A stretch of 64,000 bases of DNA from Ramularia collo-cygni (taxonomy: Eukaryota; Ascomycota; Dothideomycetes; Mycosphaerellales; Mycosphaerellaceae): assembly GCF_900074925.1 (NCBI RefSeq), contig NW_019716259.1, forward strand, positions 73,010 to 137,009. The letters are read 5' to 3'. The notes under the pieces were generated by a model, which made no database searches, had not been told where the DNA came from, and saw nothing but the letters and a program-made list of their open reading frames with translations. This document shows positions 1 to 9,576 of this stretch, one piece after another; positions within the stretch are counted from its first letter, which is position 1; each line of letters starts with the position of its first letter. Position numbers and translations under genes: made by a program.

Positions 1-514
1 CACTGGAGCTCCAAGCTGGATGTCCATGGCGCAGACTCGCTCAACATTGCTGCAACTCAAACTTTCCATCGGCGACGTTCTCGTCAACACTCGCCGCGAA
101 CCACTCTTGAAGCTGGTTGAAGACAGCTCGGCGGGGACCCATGACCTACTCTTTCCACCTTGCGATTCTTGGAGATATGCCCAGGCGGGCGTACCAGGGC
201 ATGAAAGCTGTGGCGGGAATCTCAGGAACTCGTTGCAAGACTTCCTTACAGATCAGGATTCTCCATCACTGCGGGAGCTTGAGGCTACTATTAGGAATTG
301 GGGATGGTCTCCAGAGCCCTTGAACGTTTTTATGAACGTGCCGTGGAGTGTGAATGGTGCTCTGCAAGTTCGGAAACCGCACTGCAAACCCGGCGACTTT
401 GTGGCGCTGGAAGCGCTTACCGAGTGCCTGATCATCATGAGTGCGTGTCCAAACGATTTGATGGATACTAATGGTGGAAAGTGCGGGCCTGTTGAGTATG
501 ATGTCGTAACGTAG
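1..514 (+). CDS. DUF1989 (urea-carboxylase-associated type) protein, 5' truncated
   Basis: The reading frame is open from the window edge, so the N-terminus is missing; the ATG at 20 is probably internal. About 168 residues remain, ending at the stop at 512-514. The segments HESCGGNLRNSL, FMNVPW, KPGDFVALEALTE and the C-terminal CPND-MDTNGGKCGPVEYDV stretch are characteristic of the DUF1989 family, found in bacterial urea carboxylase-associated proteins and in fungal homologues. The biochemical role of the fungal proteins is not established; a link to urea or amine nitrogen metabolism is only inferred from bacterial context. The conserved Cys, His and Asp residues suggest a metal site. No intron is visible in the part seen. 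Confidence 0.8.
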   Translation, partial: TGAPSWMSMAQTRSTLLQLKLSIGDVLVNTRREPLLKLVEDSSAGTHDLLFPPCDSWRYAQAGVPGHESCGGNLRNSLQDFLTDQDSPSLRELEATIRNWGWSPEPLNVFMNVPWSVNGALQVRKPHCKPGDFVALEALTECLIIMSACPNDLMDTNGGKCGPVEYDVVT

Positions 515-766
515 GAGGAAGGTATGAGAGTCGTGTCATGTCACAACAGGGCCTTTCTGTTTGGTTGCACTGCACTGCTACTGGAGGCTACCCATGCCAA
601 TGCTCGAAAACACGATGCAGCCCCTTTTTTAGGCTTCTGAGGGAATGGAGTAACTTTTCGTCGGAACAAGTCAATTCAGGCCATTCATTCATGCTAACTA
701 CATGCAGGTCAAGCAATGCGTTCCGCTCCAATCCCACCCGCCTTCGATGTCATGTCTTCTCCTCGC

Positions 767-1049
767 TCACATCTTTTGGTCAAGAGCCTCCTTCGCAGAG
801 TTGGCAAACTGAGTGCAATTGCACCTCGGCGGCTCAGCACCGCTGAAACGGGCGCTCGTTAGCTGGATGCCATCATTAATGATGCAAAGTGTCTTACCAC
901 TCAGTCAGAGGGTCGCCAGTGATGGCGTTCCTCACACGACACCCGTTCCAGATGCCACACGAAAGTGTGCAGCCTGCATCCACCTGCGGTGCCGCGAGGG
1001 CGGTGGCGCCGAGGACGCTCAGTAGGGCGATGACGTTGGTGAGCTGCAT
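767..1049 (-). CDS. Small secreted cysteine-rich protein (75 aa)
   Basis: Two exons on the minus strand: 1049-898 and 842-767. The 55-nt intron has donor GTAAGA, a GCTAAC branch site and a TTTCAG acceptor, and the join falls in phase 2 and creates a Cys codon (Cys51). Residues 1-20 form a typical signal peptide (MQLTNVIALLSVLGATALAA). The mature part of about 55 residues has six cysteines (27, 31, 37, 51, 58, 60), enough for three disulfides, and ends in a Lys/Glu-rich tail. Size, secretion signal and cysteine count match candidate effectors or small antimicrobial-type proteins of plant-associated fungi, but no named family is recognised. An unspliced reading would stop after 51 residues and lose half of the cysteines, which supports the splice. 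Confidence 0.72.
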
Positions 1050-2686
1050 CCTGGAGATTGGGAGATGAGTTGTGGTGGGAAGTGGTGGTGATTTGCTGTG
1101 TTGTGTGGTGGTTGTAATGGTGATGTGATGAGGGTAAGTCTGAACGGAACCTCTTCTTATATGTCTTTCCATTCCGTCCCCTCTTCTCCATTCTGGCATC
1201 CATCTCCAACTTTCCTCTCACTGCAGGGATGCATCTTCTGGCTTGGTATGACATACCCCTTCAAGACTCAACACTCACTCCTCCCCGACCCACCCACCTC
1301 GTGGTGTACATCCCTGCCTTTCCCGATCAAAGAAACGACCATCAATGCCCATCCTTTCCTTCTTGAACTCCAAAAGCGAAAAGAATGGATCACCTCCCTG
1401 GCATTGACGAACTGTTCAACGCAGACCGATGTGGTTGAAGGAGACTAAATGCTTGACCTTCGTCATTGTACCGTTTGCGTGCGAATGTCGGCACTTGATG
1501 TTGTCAATCGGTTAGTCCGATCGTCAAATGGCGGGAACGTGGCTCCTGAGGCCGCGGTGTCTGGTCAATGTGACATGGAAATGTGCATCGGGTAAGCTTT
1601 GGCGAAAGCGATGCCCTTTGAATGAAGCGGTTGTCTTTGGGTCCACAATAGCTACACGCCTACTTTGTATGCTGTACAACGGAGTACTCCACACATGCTT
1701 GACGCAGGAGTGTCGATCATAGCGTGTTGTCCGCGTGCGAGCCGGTCTTTGATATAGGCGTGGAGTTGCTCCATACTGTACATTCACAGATTGATCACTT
1801 CGAGCACGCTCTAGGGTCCAAGGCTTTCACTATCTCCTTCAAAGTCGTGCTTACAATGGTGAGCTGGCTCACAGCGAGCCTACTCCTTGACCCTGANCGT
1901 AGCCAAATTGAGGTTTTGGAGAAACAAACGTGGTTCGATTGTTACGTACGTGCATACACCGAACTCTACAAATTGATTGAACTGCCACTCATTAGGCGAA
2001 CAGACGGCCTACTTAACTCGCCAAGGCGATCCTTCGCGCGCTGGAAGTTAGGGCATCTAATGCATGGCGATCAGGGTCAATCGATTGGTGGTAGTTCTCG
2101 CGTTCCAGGACGTACAATCTCGTACAACGTGCAGATTTCGAATCCTCAACTCGTCATTGACACCTATAGGTAGCTAAGGATCCTCTAGCGAGGAGAAGCT
2201 CGGGTTGGGGATTTGTGGTGGAAGTGGCTTGCTGCATTGATCCTTTGGTGTCAATCGTGCTGTTGAGATCACGGGCGATACGAGGGATGATATGGAGGAG
2301 ATTGTGGGGCGATCGCGAGAGCAAGTCCAAGAGAGATTCAAAGAAATTCGCCGTGATGGTTCCGATGCATTGCATCCCTGGGAAATCCCGAGGGCCCTTT
2401 CCTTACCCCTGACGCAACACCAATAATCAATGGACTTCTTTGCATCAGGAGTACGACTCTGCTTGGTAGCTGGAATCATAAGAAAGCGAATGGATATCAA
2501 CATAAGATACGGAGATGTTCGGGATCGAGACTTTTCATGCAGCATAGTGATGTGGAATGTGATTCGGCGTCTCCAATTTTACGATTAGTATGAAGCAGAG
2601 GCCATACTTTGGCGGGGAGGAAAAGATGCTGGCGGCAACAGGCTCCGCCTCCTGTCAAGTCGTTGTACCAAACCAGCTACCGTTCC
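1050..2686. other. Intergenic, no gene supported
   Basis: This holds the promoter side of the small secreted protein gene, which has a CT/CA-rich stretch at about 1070-1130 on the coding strand, followed by open frames of up to 150 codons (1724-2173 plus, 2174-2545 minus). These have no recognisable domain, no consistent codon pattern and no convincing splice partners. I see no RNA gene or repeat here. Confidence 0.5.
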
Positions 2687-3539
2687 TCATACAAACTCAA
2701 CCCTCGTGATCCATTTGTAATACTTCCAATTACAATCCCTCAACAACTCCTCCTCCCCAGCCTTGAAACTCTCCGGCTCGCAAAACCTGTACTCAATCCC
2801 TTCCCACGCACGCGCCACATCCTGTACCTGATTGGAATCCCGCAAACTCCTCTTGCTGCTCAACATTCGCATCTCCGTGACATGCTTCCGATTCTCCCTT
2901 CCAATCATCCTCAACCACGATCCAATCTGCTCCAGGTGCCAGACACCTTTACTATCCGGGATCAAAATATCAACGGTGGTCGTGTAGATCCACGGCAGCA
3001 GTTCGTTTCGCAAGGTGTGGCAGGTTCTTGCGAGAGCAGGTTGCTGGTAGAGTGCGCGAGCTCGTTCTTGGTATTGAGCGCGGCGTTTGGGGTCGTAGCC
3101 CTGCAGGGGAGGGAAGAAGGAGTCGACGTCGATTTTGGGATGGTCGTGAAGAGCTAGTCGGGCAATCTTGACCCAAAGTTCTGTGGGGAGGTCGAGGAGG
3201 CGGAAGGGAGACTGTGGGGAGATGTTTGTCAGTTACGCTGGGCGCGATGCTCTCGTCTGCGGGTGTCGTGTTCCATCACCGACCACCAAGCAATGTCTTG
3301 CGTGGGAAGGGTCGCGTTCACAAGGATAAGTAGGTAGAAGTCGCGCGTTTCCGAACATGTCCTACTCATCCGGAGTAATGGCCGACGTAATGTAGCACCA
3401 ACGGCTCCGAAGGGTCGTGGAACGGGGATTGACAAGCAAACCAACAGGCGGGAGAGGGACTACACGAAACGGGAGGGGCATTCACCTGCAATTGCCGAGC
3501 ATCACCGTTGGCCTGCTGGTCAATTTGGGTTCCCGCCAT
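2687..3539 (-). CDS. F-box/2EXR-like hypothetical protein, probably two exons
   Basis: The 3' exon (3211-2687) begins at a CCCCACAG acceptor with SPFRLLDLPTELWVKIARLAL, the typical opening of fungal F-box-like or 2EXR-like domains (RLLxLPxELxxxIxxLAL), and continues in one frame for 174 residues to the stop. The middle carries TCHTLRNELLPWIYTTTVDIL, also characteristic of these proteins (RxLRxExLPxFY). A plausible first exon is 3539-3486 (18 codons from ATG, donor GTGAAT, phase 0), giving about 192 aa, but the implied intron of 274 nt is long for this window and may hide another exon. These families are large in ascomycetes. The F-box part would connect to SCF ubiquitin ligases, but for this short protein that is inference. 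Confidence 0.55.
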
Positions 3540-3671
3540 CGAATTGTTCCGTGGAGCTGTAGAGAGCTGTTGCGAGGTGTAAATCTAAGGTAAGAGGGAG
3601 TCGCGTCGGAACCCTGAAGAAGGGCCCCGTCGAACAATTGGACGGGAAGGGGTAAAGTCTTGATTTTCGCG

Positions 3672-4960
3672 CTAATCAGGGGGATCGATCCTTCCAACGG
3701 CATTATCATTAGGTACTACTATCAAGTTACATCCAGCATCCACTTCAGCCTTCCCACACCCATCATTGAACACATCCTCATTCTCCNCCAACCTGTCCAG
3801 AGTCAACACCAAAAGCTTCATTCCCTCAACAATAAGCCCGAAAACTTGCAAACTGCTGATCATGACACTTTCCTTTCTCAATCTCCCACTCCCACCCTCC
3901 ACAATCAACTCCCGAATGAAGAGTCACCAGACAATCGATCACGCCATACCAAATGAAAGATCCTGATCGCTTGACGGGGAAGCAAAACCCCAATCCAACC
4001 ATCCCCTCCTCTGCAAATTCCGGCAACAGGTTTCCTTCCTCGCATCCGCTTCCAACATATGGAATCATAACCAGGTGTGCTGTAGGTGTGTGGAAGGGGA
4101 AGGTTGTGTCGAACTCTGCTTGTACGGTGGGTGTTGGAACAAGTGAAGCGTCGTGTGATGCAGGGAGCACGGTTTGGTTGTGGATGGCGNGGTTCGCGCC
4201 TATAATCGAGCTTGCGATTCGCATGTTGACGAAATGATGAGGCACTCTCGTAGCCAGACACCGGGTCGATGCCACATTTTATGCATGCTTGTCGGGTAGG
4301 CAATGTTCTACCCTCGGAGCGGGTTGCCCATCCTACAGGCTTCTCCATCGGTCTTGTTGAAACAGACACAAAGTACAAGCACAACCCCTTTCCGACACCG
4401 GTGACAGTACACGGTCCGCGTTCAAAACGCATCATTGTGTGAGACGCAGTCCAGTTACACTCGTAAAGCTCGTTGGACAAAAGATTCACCACCATTGCTT
4501 ATGATGAGCTTGTCAATGCTGATGGGGTGATACTCGCGTATCCTCTTGACCTGTTCCATCCGGAGTCCCACCACTCCGGCTTCAGCAAGCATACGATCAA
4601 CGAATGACCAGAGTCTCGCTCACGTAGGGCATGCTCCTGGGGTATTGTTGGGCCGAACACGGGTATCTTTCCTCTCCATCTCCAACGACGCTAGGGTGTC
4701 CCCAAATCTAGGATATGGCCACTATACCCACGGCATGCAAGCGAGAGCCTTTACACACTGGACTAGCTGGGAGATCTCATCGTCACTNCCTTTCTGCAGC
4801 ACGTCTTCCGCATCGCCATCGCCAACCCCAGATGTGGCATTGTGCTGGACCTTTTGGACCTTTTCCAATTTGACAGTTGATTCGAAAGCCAACTTGCATG
4901 TAACAGTGAGCAAAGCTGCTAGAGCCAGCCAAGTCGAATCTGAGATGGATTTAGTCTTCC
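3672..4960 (-). other. Coding-looking minus-strand stretch, gene model unresolved
   Basis: Several consecutive minus-strand frames look translated but cannot be joined confidently. About 4940-4722 starts with a hydrophobic, signal-like run (LALAALLTVTCKLAF) and an acidic segment, without an ATG in frame. About 4640-4440 carries MLAEAGVVGLRMEQVKRIRE. About 4495-4260 carries a Cys-containing segment (ECNWTASHT). About 4275-3826 carries a longer frame ending near GSFIWYGVIDCLV, and 3908-3672 another. In-frame stops lie between the pieces with no ordinary introns. It may be a multi-exon secreted protein gene or a decayed one; no domain was recognised. Confidence 0.25.
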
Positions 4961-5295
4961 AACAGACGCTCCCGTCTTAAACAGAATCAAGCATCTCCTA
5001 TGGAGTCCAGCAGGCTTGGCGATCGCTGTTGTAGACTTGTTGGGTCGTGGCCTGTAGAGCTCCGTAGAATTTATCGTATTGTTACATTTGGGTATCATCG
5101 TGATCGTAATAATTCTACACTTTGCGATGCATTTTCCCTGTCTGACCGTCCAACAGAACTTCATCGCCGAAATGTCAGAACCACTGCGTCTGCTTTTCTT
5201 GGTATTAGTCTTCTTCCAGGTTGGGATCATCCACTTGATTAGGCGCCTCCCTCAGTCTGGACCACCACCTTCAACAATAGCAGCAAGTCAGCTCA

Positions 5296-6664
5296 TTAAT
5301 GAGAGCCTTGATCCGAGATCTGCATCGCCCCACTCTTCTCCGCAATCTCGTCCTCCCAGGCCTTTTGCTCCTCGCGAGTTTTTCTCACAACATAAAAATA
5401 TGTTCCCACGGCCCACAAAAAGGCCCAAAGAAACGGCAGCGTCCACCCCACGACGAAAGCTGCCTCGTCGTGGATCGTGAACACTAAGACTGTAGTTGCA
5501 ACAGCGCAACCCATTGCACCAGCAGCCCAGAACCCGCCCAGACGACGCAGCATTGCACGGAAGACGTGCGAGGCTTCGTATCTCCGGTTGAGGGCTTCGC
5601 GGTACTCCGTACCTCCGCTTCCATCGACGGCGACTACGTCCTCGATCATGGTGTAGATGGCGGGACGAAGCTGGGCGCCTTTGGGAATGGATGACATGCG
5701 AACGGGTGAGGGAACTTGGAAGAATCGCAGAGTGTCGACGATGAGAAGCTCCCAGGCGAAGACGAATAGCATACTTGGGAGAGGCATGGCCAGCAGACGG
5801 ATCGGCGGGTTTTCTTGGACGGTGCCGCTGCAGGGGACAAGTTCAGTATTTCGTATCATCGTCAGTGGATTGTGCGAGAACTTACATGATGAGTTCAATC
5901 ATTACNGCGACCCAGCCAAGAGTAAAGTTCCAGTGAAACCAGTCAAATGCCCATCGACCCCATCTGCTTTCTCCAGCAACACGGCATGTGCTGTCCTTCT
6001 TCCACAATCGCCAAGCACGAACGAAGTACTCAAAGATACTAACACCTCCCAACGCGGCAGTCACAACGGTGAAGACCAGGTTGTTTGATAGATCCGTGNG
6101 ATAGTGGAGGGTGAAATACAACACGATAGGGGTCGCCACACAGTCCACGAAGACCAGACTCCAGAAGATAAGAATGGACCACTTCCGTCCCCACATGTCA
6201 TAGTTGAGGCGTGGCGGCTCCGGTTCGAAGCCAGCCAACACTCCTTCCGTGAACTGGTTTCTTTCAACATCCGCTGGATCCGGTGCGGTTAGGTTGCCCT
6301 CTAGGTCCCGACTGGGAGGATCACCCTGCCCGAGCTGCATCATTCCCGATGACCTCCGCCGTGACATTGTGATAGAAGGGCGTCCATAAGGACCGTCTCG
6401 CCTCACATCGAAGTCTCTACTCGGTCTTGGGCCCTGCATACTCTTGCGTCCGGCCGTAGGACTCGAGACATCCTGCCAGGTCATACTCTTTCTCCCGGGT
6501 GGGCTTGTGGGTGGTTTCACGTCATCTTTCTCGGTAGACTGAACGGCCGGACTCGATGTTGCCAATGTTGCGAGTTGTATGGAAGCGCGTGGGTCGGGTT
6601 GGTCGAATGGCCCATCGTGTCGCTGATCGAAATCGTGGTCGTGGTGTTTGGTGCTGTCATCCAT
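5296..6664 (-). CDS. Fungal six-helix membrane protein of unknown function
   Basis: Two exons: 6664-5886 and 5827-5296, joined across a 58-nt intron (GTAAGT donor, CCTGCAG acceptor, phase 2), giving 436 aa. The first 160 residues are hydrophilic and low-complexity (His/Asp, then Ser/Pro/Arg-rich with repeated GRKSM) and look like a cytosolic regulatory tail. Six membrane segments follow: WSILIFWSLVFVDCVATPIV, a Val/Ala-rich helix, FDWFHWNFTLGWV, LLAMPLPSMLFVFAWELL, a GCAVATTVLVF helix and FVVGWTLPFLWAFLWAVG. The short C-terminus is charged (EEQKAWEDEIAEK). I recognise no named transporter or receptor motif; it resembles the lineage-restricted membrane proteins often annotated only as hypothetical. 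Confidence 0.75.
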
Positions 6665-7331
6665 ATCCGTCGTTCACAATGTCCAGATCGCTCCGGGATC
6701 TTCCAAGAAACGTGGCGCGCGGACGGCAGAGGGGGCTGTGGTATTAATCGGCAGTGGCGATGAAGGACGATGAGCTCCAGGCTAGGTCCGGCGGCGTGCG
6801 CGTGCAGTGTAAAGTAACAAGACAAGAGAATCTTATGATGACAAGCGAGCGACGATGGTTGGACGTCTCCGCAAAGGTACTCGCGAGACTCGTCTCGAAG
6901 GCCTCCTATGGCGCTCTATGACGTGGTGTGGAGTTTTGTTACTTTTACGTTAGAATACTTGCTTCGTACTCACTTCCGACGAATTGTGCACCGATCTGAT
7001 CTTTCACAATCAGTACATTGTTTGCCAACCGCATCTTCACACCCTCCGAAGCCTTTCCTGCTTACAGGTGATTGGTCTTTCTCGCTGCGGTCTCCGTGCC
7101 TTCCGATATGTTGTGTTGACAGTCCCAAACTTTCGGGCCGGGAAGACGCAACAACTACTTTAAGCTTCCGACAAGAACTTCGCCCATGCCATCACCTGTC
7201 GCGCACCCATCACGAGATCAAACAATATACAGCTTCAGGCAGCCTTGTGTCCGGCATGGCATCGCGGTCGCTTTCCTGTGTAGCAACATAACCTCCATCT
7301 GCCCTCGCAGCATCATCCTGAGTGTGCCAGG
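6665..7331. other. Divergent intergenic region
   Basis: This lies between the start of the membrane protein gene (minus) and the lipase gene (plus), so it should hold both promoters. A plus-strand open frame at 6908-7291 has no domain or signal and is not supported as a gene. I see no clear TATA box or repeat. Confidence 0.4.
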
Positions 7332-8495
7332 ATGTTCGCCACCAACTTGATTCTCACCATCCTAGGCTCTCTTGGCGTCGTCCTCGGATCCTTCCAAACT
7401 CCGCTCCTCCGCCATGACGATGATCCCGGCCGGACGGTCAGCAACGCGTTGTTCGCGGAACTTGAGGAACTGGCTCGCATTGTGGACATTTCTTATTGCG
7501 TGGGCTTGACCAGCTTCGGCATCAGCAAGCCCTTTTCCTGCCTGTCACGATGTTCAGACTTCCCCCTGTTTGAGCTTGTGAGGACATGGAACACGGGGCC
7601 ACTGCTTGCGGACTCATGTGGCTACATCGCCTTGGATCATGATAAGAAGCGGATTATCCTCGCATTCCGAGGCACGTATAGCATTGCCAATGCAATCGTG
7701 GACTTGAGCACGGTACCGCAGGAATATGTGCCGTATCCAGGATCGGGAGACGAGGAGATGACTGTCAATGTACTTTCCACCCAAGCCAGGTGTACGAACT
7801 GCACGGTCCATATGGGCTTCTACCGCTCGTGGCAGGTTACCCGAAAAGAGATACTCCCTGCTCTACAGCAGCAATTGCTGCTCTACCCAGGGTACAACCT
7901 GAGTCTCGTGGGCCATTCCCTCGGTGGAGCAGTCGCCGCGCTTGCGGGGCTTGATTTCAAGGCTCGAGGCTGGCACCCTACCATCACCACCTTTGGTGAG
8001 CCTCGTATTGGCAATGCGGCGTTGTCAAGATACATCGATGGCACCTTTGGGATCGGGAACGGGACATCGACGACCATNGACGACACACAACTTCAATTCA
8101 GAAGGGTGACGCATGTGGATGATCCTGTACCTCTACTCCCCCTGACTGAGTGGGGTTTCTCAATGCACGCGGGAGAGATTTACATATCCAAGTCGAACCT
8201 TTCGCCGGAGGTCGCGGACTTGGCACACTGTACAGGCGACAACGATGCTGATTGTATTGCGGGTCAAGACGCCACTGCTTCGAGTCTACAAGGAAAGGCC
8301 GGCCTTCTTGACTCCGTCAAGGATGAGATTCACGACATCGGGACTGAATCGTGGGGAATCCCGTCAAGATACAAACTATGGGAGCTACTATTCGCTCATC
8401 GGGACTACTTCTGGCGTCTGGGATTGTGTGTTCCTGGCGGTGATCCACTCGGTGGCGGTGGCGGGAAATACAGATATCGCAAGGACGACTTGTAA
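7332..8495 (+). CDS. Secreted class 3 (alpha/beta hydrolase) lipase
   Basis: A single-exon gene of 387 aa. Residues 1-19 form a signal peptide (MFATNLILTILGSLGVVLG). The lipase_3 fold is shown by IILAFRGTYS (oxyanion-hole region), the nucleophile elbow GHSLGGA with Ser196, TFGEPRIGN, and the acid motif HVDDPVP (Asp264 the likely triad Asp). The triad His is probably His356 in FAHRDYF. Paired cysteines (for example in ARCTNCT and near the C-terminus) and NxT/S sequons fit an extracellular enzyme. These enzymes hydrolyse tri- or monoacylglycerols or related esters outside the cell. The region between the Asp and the His, including a DxDxD stretch, is long and family-typical. The C-terminus ends Gly-rich then basic. 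It has one N, at codon 249. Substrate cannot be told from sequence. Confidence 0.92.
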   Translation: MFATNLILTILGSLGVVLGSFQTPLLRHDDDPGRTVSNALFAELEELARIVDISYCVGLTSFGISKPFSCLSRCSDFPLFELVRTWNTGPLLADSCGYIALDHDKKRIILAFRGTYSIANAIVDLSTVPQEYVPYPGSGDEEMTVNVLSTQARCTNCTVHMGFYRSWQVTRKEILPALQQQLLLYPGYNLSLVGHSLGGAVAALAGLDFKARGWHPTITTFGEPRIGNAALSRYIDGTFGIGNGTSTTXDDTQLQFRRVTHVDDPVPLLPLTEWGFSMHAGEIYISKSNLSPEVADLAHCTGDNDADCIAGQDATASSLQGKAGLLDSVKDEIHDIGTESWGIPSRYKLWELLFAHRDYFWRLGLCVPGGDPLGGGGGKYRYRKDDL

Positions 8496-8708
8496 ATTGC
8501 GCCATGTGTGAGATGAAAGAAACAATAAATTATGAACTTAGCGCGTTCAAACGGTGTATTTTTCCACAATGGCGGCTTTGTTCATCTCAAAAACGCCATT
8601 TCTGTTCCCTGGCATTGTCGACTTTGCAATGAAAGGTATCTCTATTTCCCCACTGCCCTTCTCAATCCTCTTCCGTCCATCAACGAACAGTCAGTCATTA
8701 CTCAAATC

Positions 8709-9440
8709 ATGCATTTCACATCGACGCTTCAATTCTTATCTGCGCTTCTGGCTGGCCAGATCGCAGCTTCAGCCCACATTCCCCACCACGGACGAGCACA
8801 GATTGTCCGGACTGAAGTTCGAACAATCTACTCCACAAAAGTCGTCTACGCCACCCCGGCGGCGGCGGTAAGCATCAATCCGAAGGACGGTCTGCCACTT
8901 GCACCTTCAATTAGCAAACTTTCGATCCCCTTGAGTAGTCTCCAGGCACTCAATCCGGCAAATGGACCTGCAGGCCCAAGTGTCCGGAAGCCTACGACCA
9001 GAAAGCCTGCGCCGACACCGAAGCCAGCTCCAAAGCCAGCGGGAAACTCCTTGAATCTCATGAACGGCCTCCCAACGCCCGTCGCCAATAAGCCAACCCC
9101 AGCACCAGCACCTACCCCAAAACCAGGCCCCGCGGCATCTTCCGCAGCGGCAGGCATCGCAGCAATCATCAGACAGCAACAAGCAAAAGCTTCTTCCGTC
9201 AAAGCTGCAGCTGCCCACATCGCAAGTCTCCTCGCGCATCTTCCCAAAACCCCTCGACCTTCACCTACTAAGCCCGGCATCGTCATTGTCCCTNTGACTT
9301 TGAAGACGACTACCAAGCCGAAACCCGCGGCTACCACCGAGCCAGCATTGCTGACGGACAGTAGACCTACGCCTGCCCCAAACGTTCCTGGAGCTAAAGC
9401 TAAGAGTTTGCTGGCTGTTTTGAGCGCTGCTCAGAACTAG
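8709..9440 (+). CDS. Secreted Pro/Lys/Thr/Ala-rich protein
   Basis: The open frame begins upstream, but the ATG at 8709 starts a clear signal peptide (MHFTSTLQFLSALLAGQIAA), giving 243 aa. The mature protein is low-complexity: TPKPAPKPAG-type Pro/Lys repeats, Ala/Ser blocks, a predicted Ala-rich helix (SSVKAAAAHIASLLAHL) and TTTKPKPAATT near the end. It has no cysteine framework or catalytic motif. This composition fits an extracellular or cell-wall associated protein, perhaps O-glycosylated at Thr/Ser; that is inference. No GPI signal is seen, since the C-terminus (SLLAVLSAAQN) is only weakly hydrophobic. It lies about 210 bp downstream of the lipase on the same strand. Confidence 0.7.
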   Translation: MHFTSTLQFLSALLAGQIAASAHIPHHGRAQIVRTEVRTIYSTKVVYATPAAAVSINPKDGLPLAPSISKLSIPLSSLQALNPANGPAGPSVRKPTTRKPAPTPKPAPKPAGNSLNLMNGLPTPVANKPTPAPAPTPKPGPAASSAAAGIAAIIRQQQAKASSVKAAAAHIASLLAHLPKTPRPSPTKPGIVIVPXTLKTTTKPKPAATTEPALLTDSRPTPAPNVPGAKAKSLLAVLSAAQN

Positions 9441-9576
9441 GTAGTTTTTTGTTTCCATAATTCTCTCCTTCACATCCCTCTTCTTCTAGCCAATCAATCA
9501 AATCGTTTTCCATTTGCGGGTTCAAGCTAATTCAATTCATTGTCTCATTCATACAATAGCTGTCTACTTCGTCACA

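Noticed and set aside
1724..2173. Plus-strand open frame of 149 codons
   Set aside because: No domain, no signal peptide, an ambiguous base, and composition unlike the real genes; probably chance.
8846..9337. Antisense frame of 163 codons opposite the Pro/Lys-rich secreted protein
   Set aside because: Gly/Ala/Val-rich translation is the mirror of the Pro/Ala-rich sense gene, not a separate gene.
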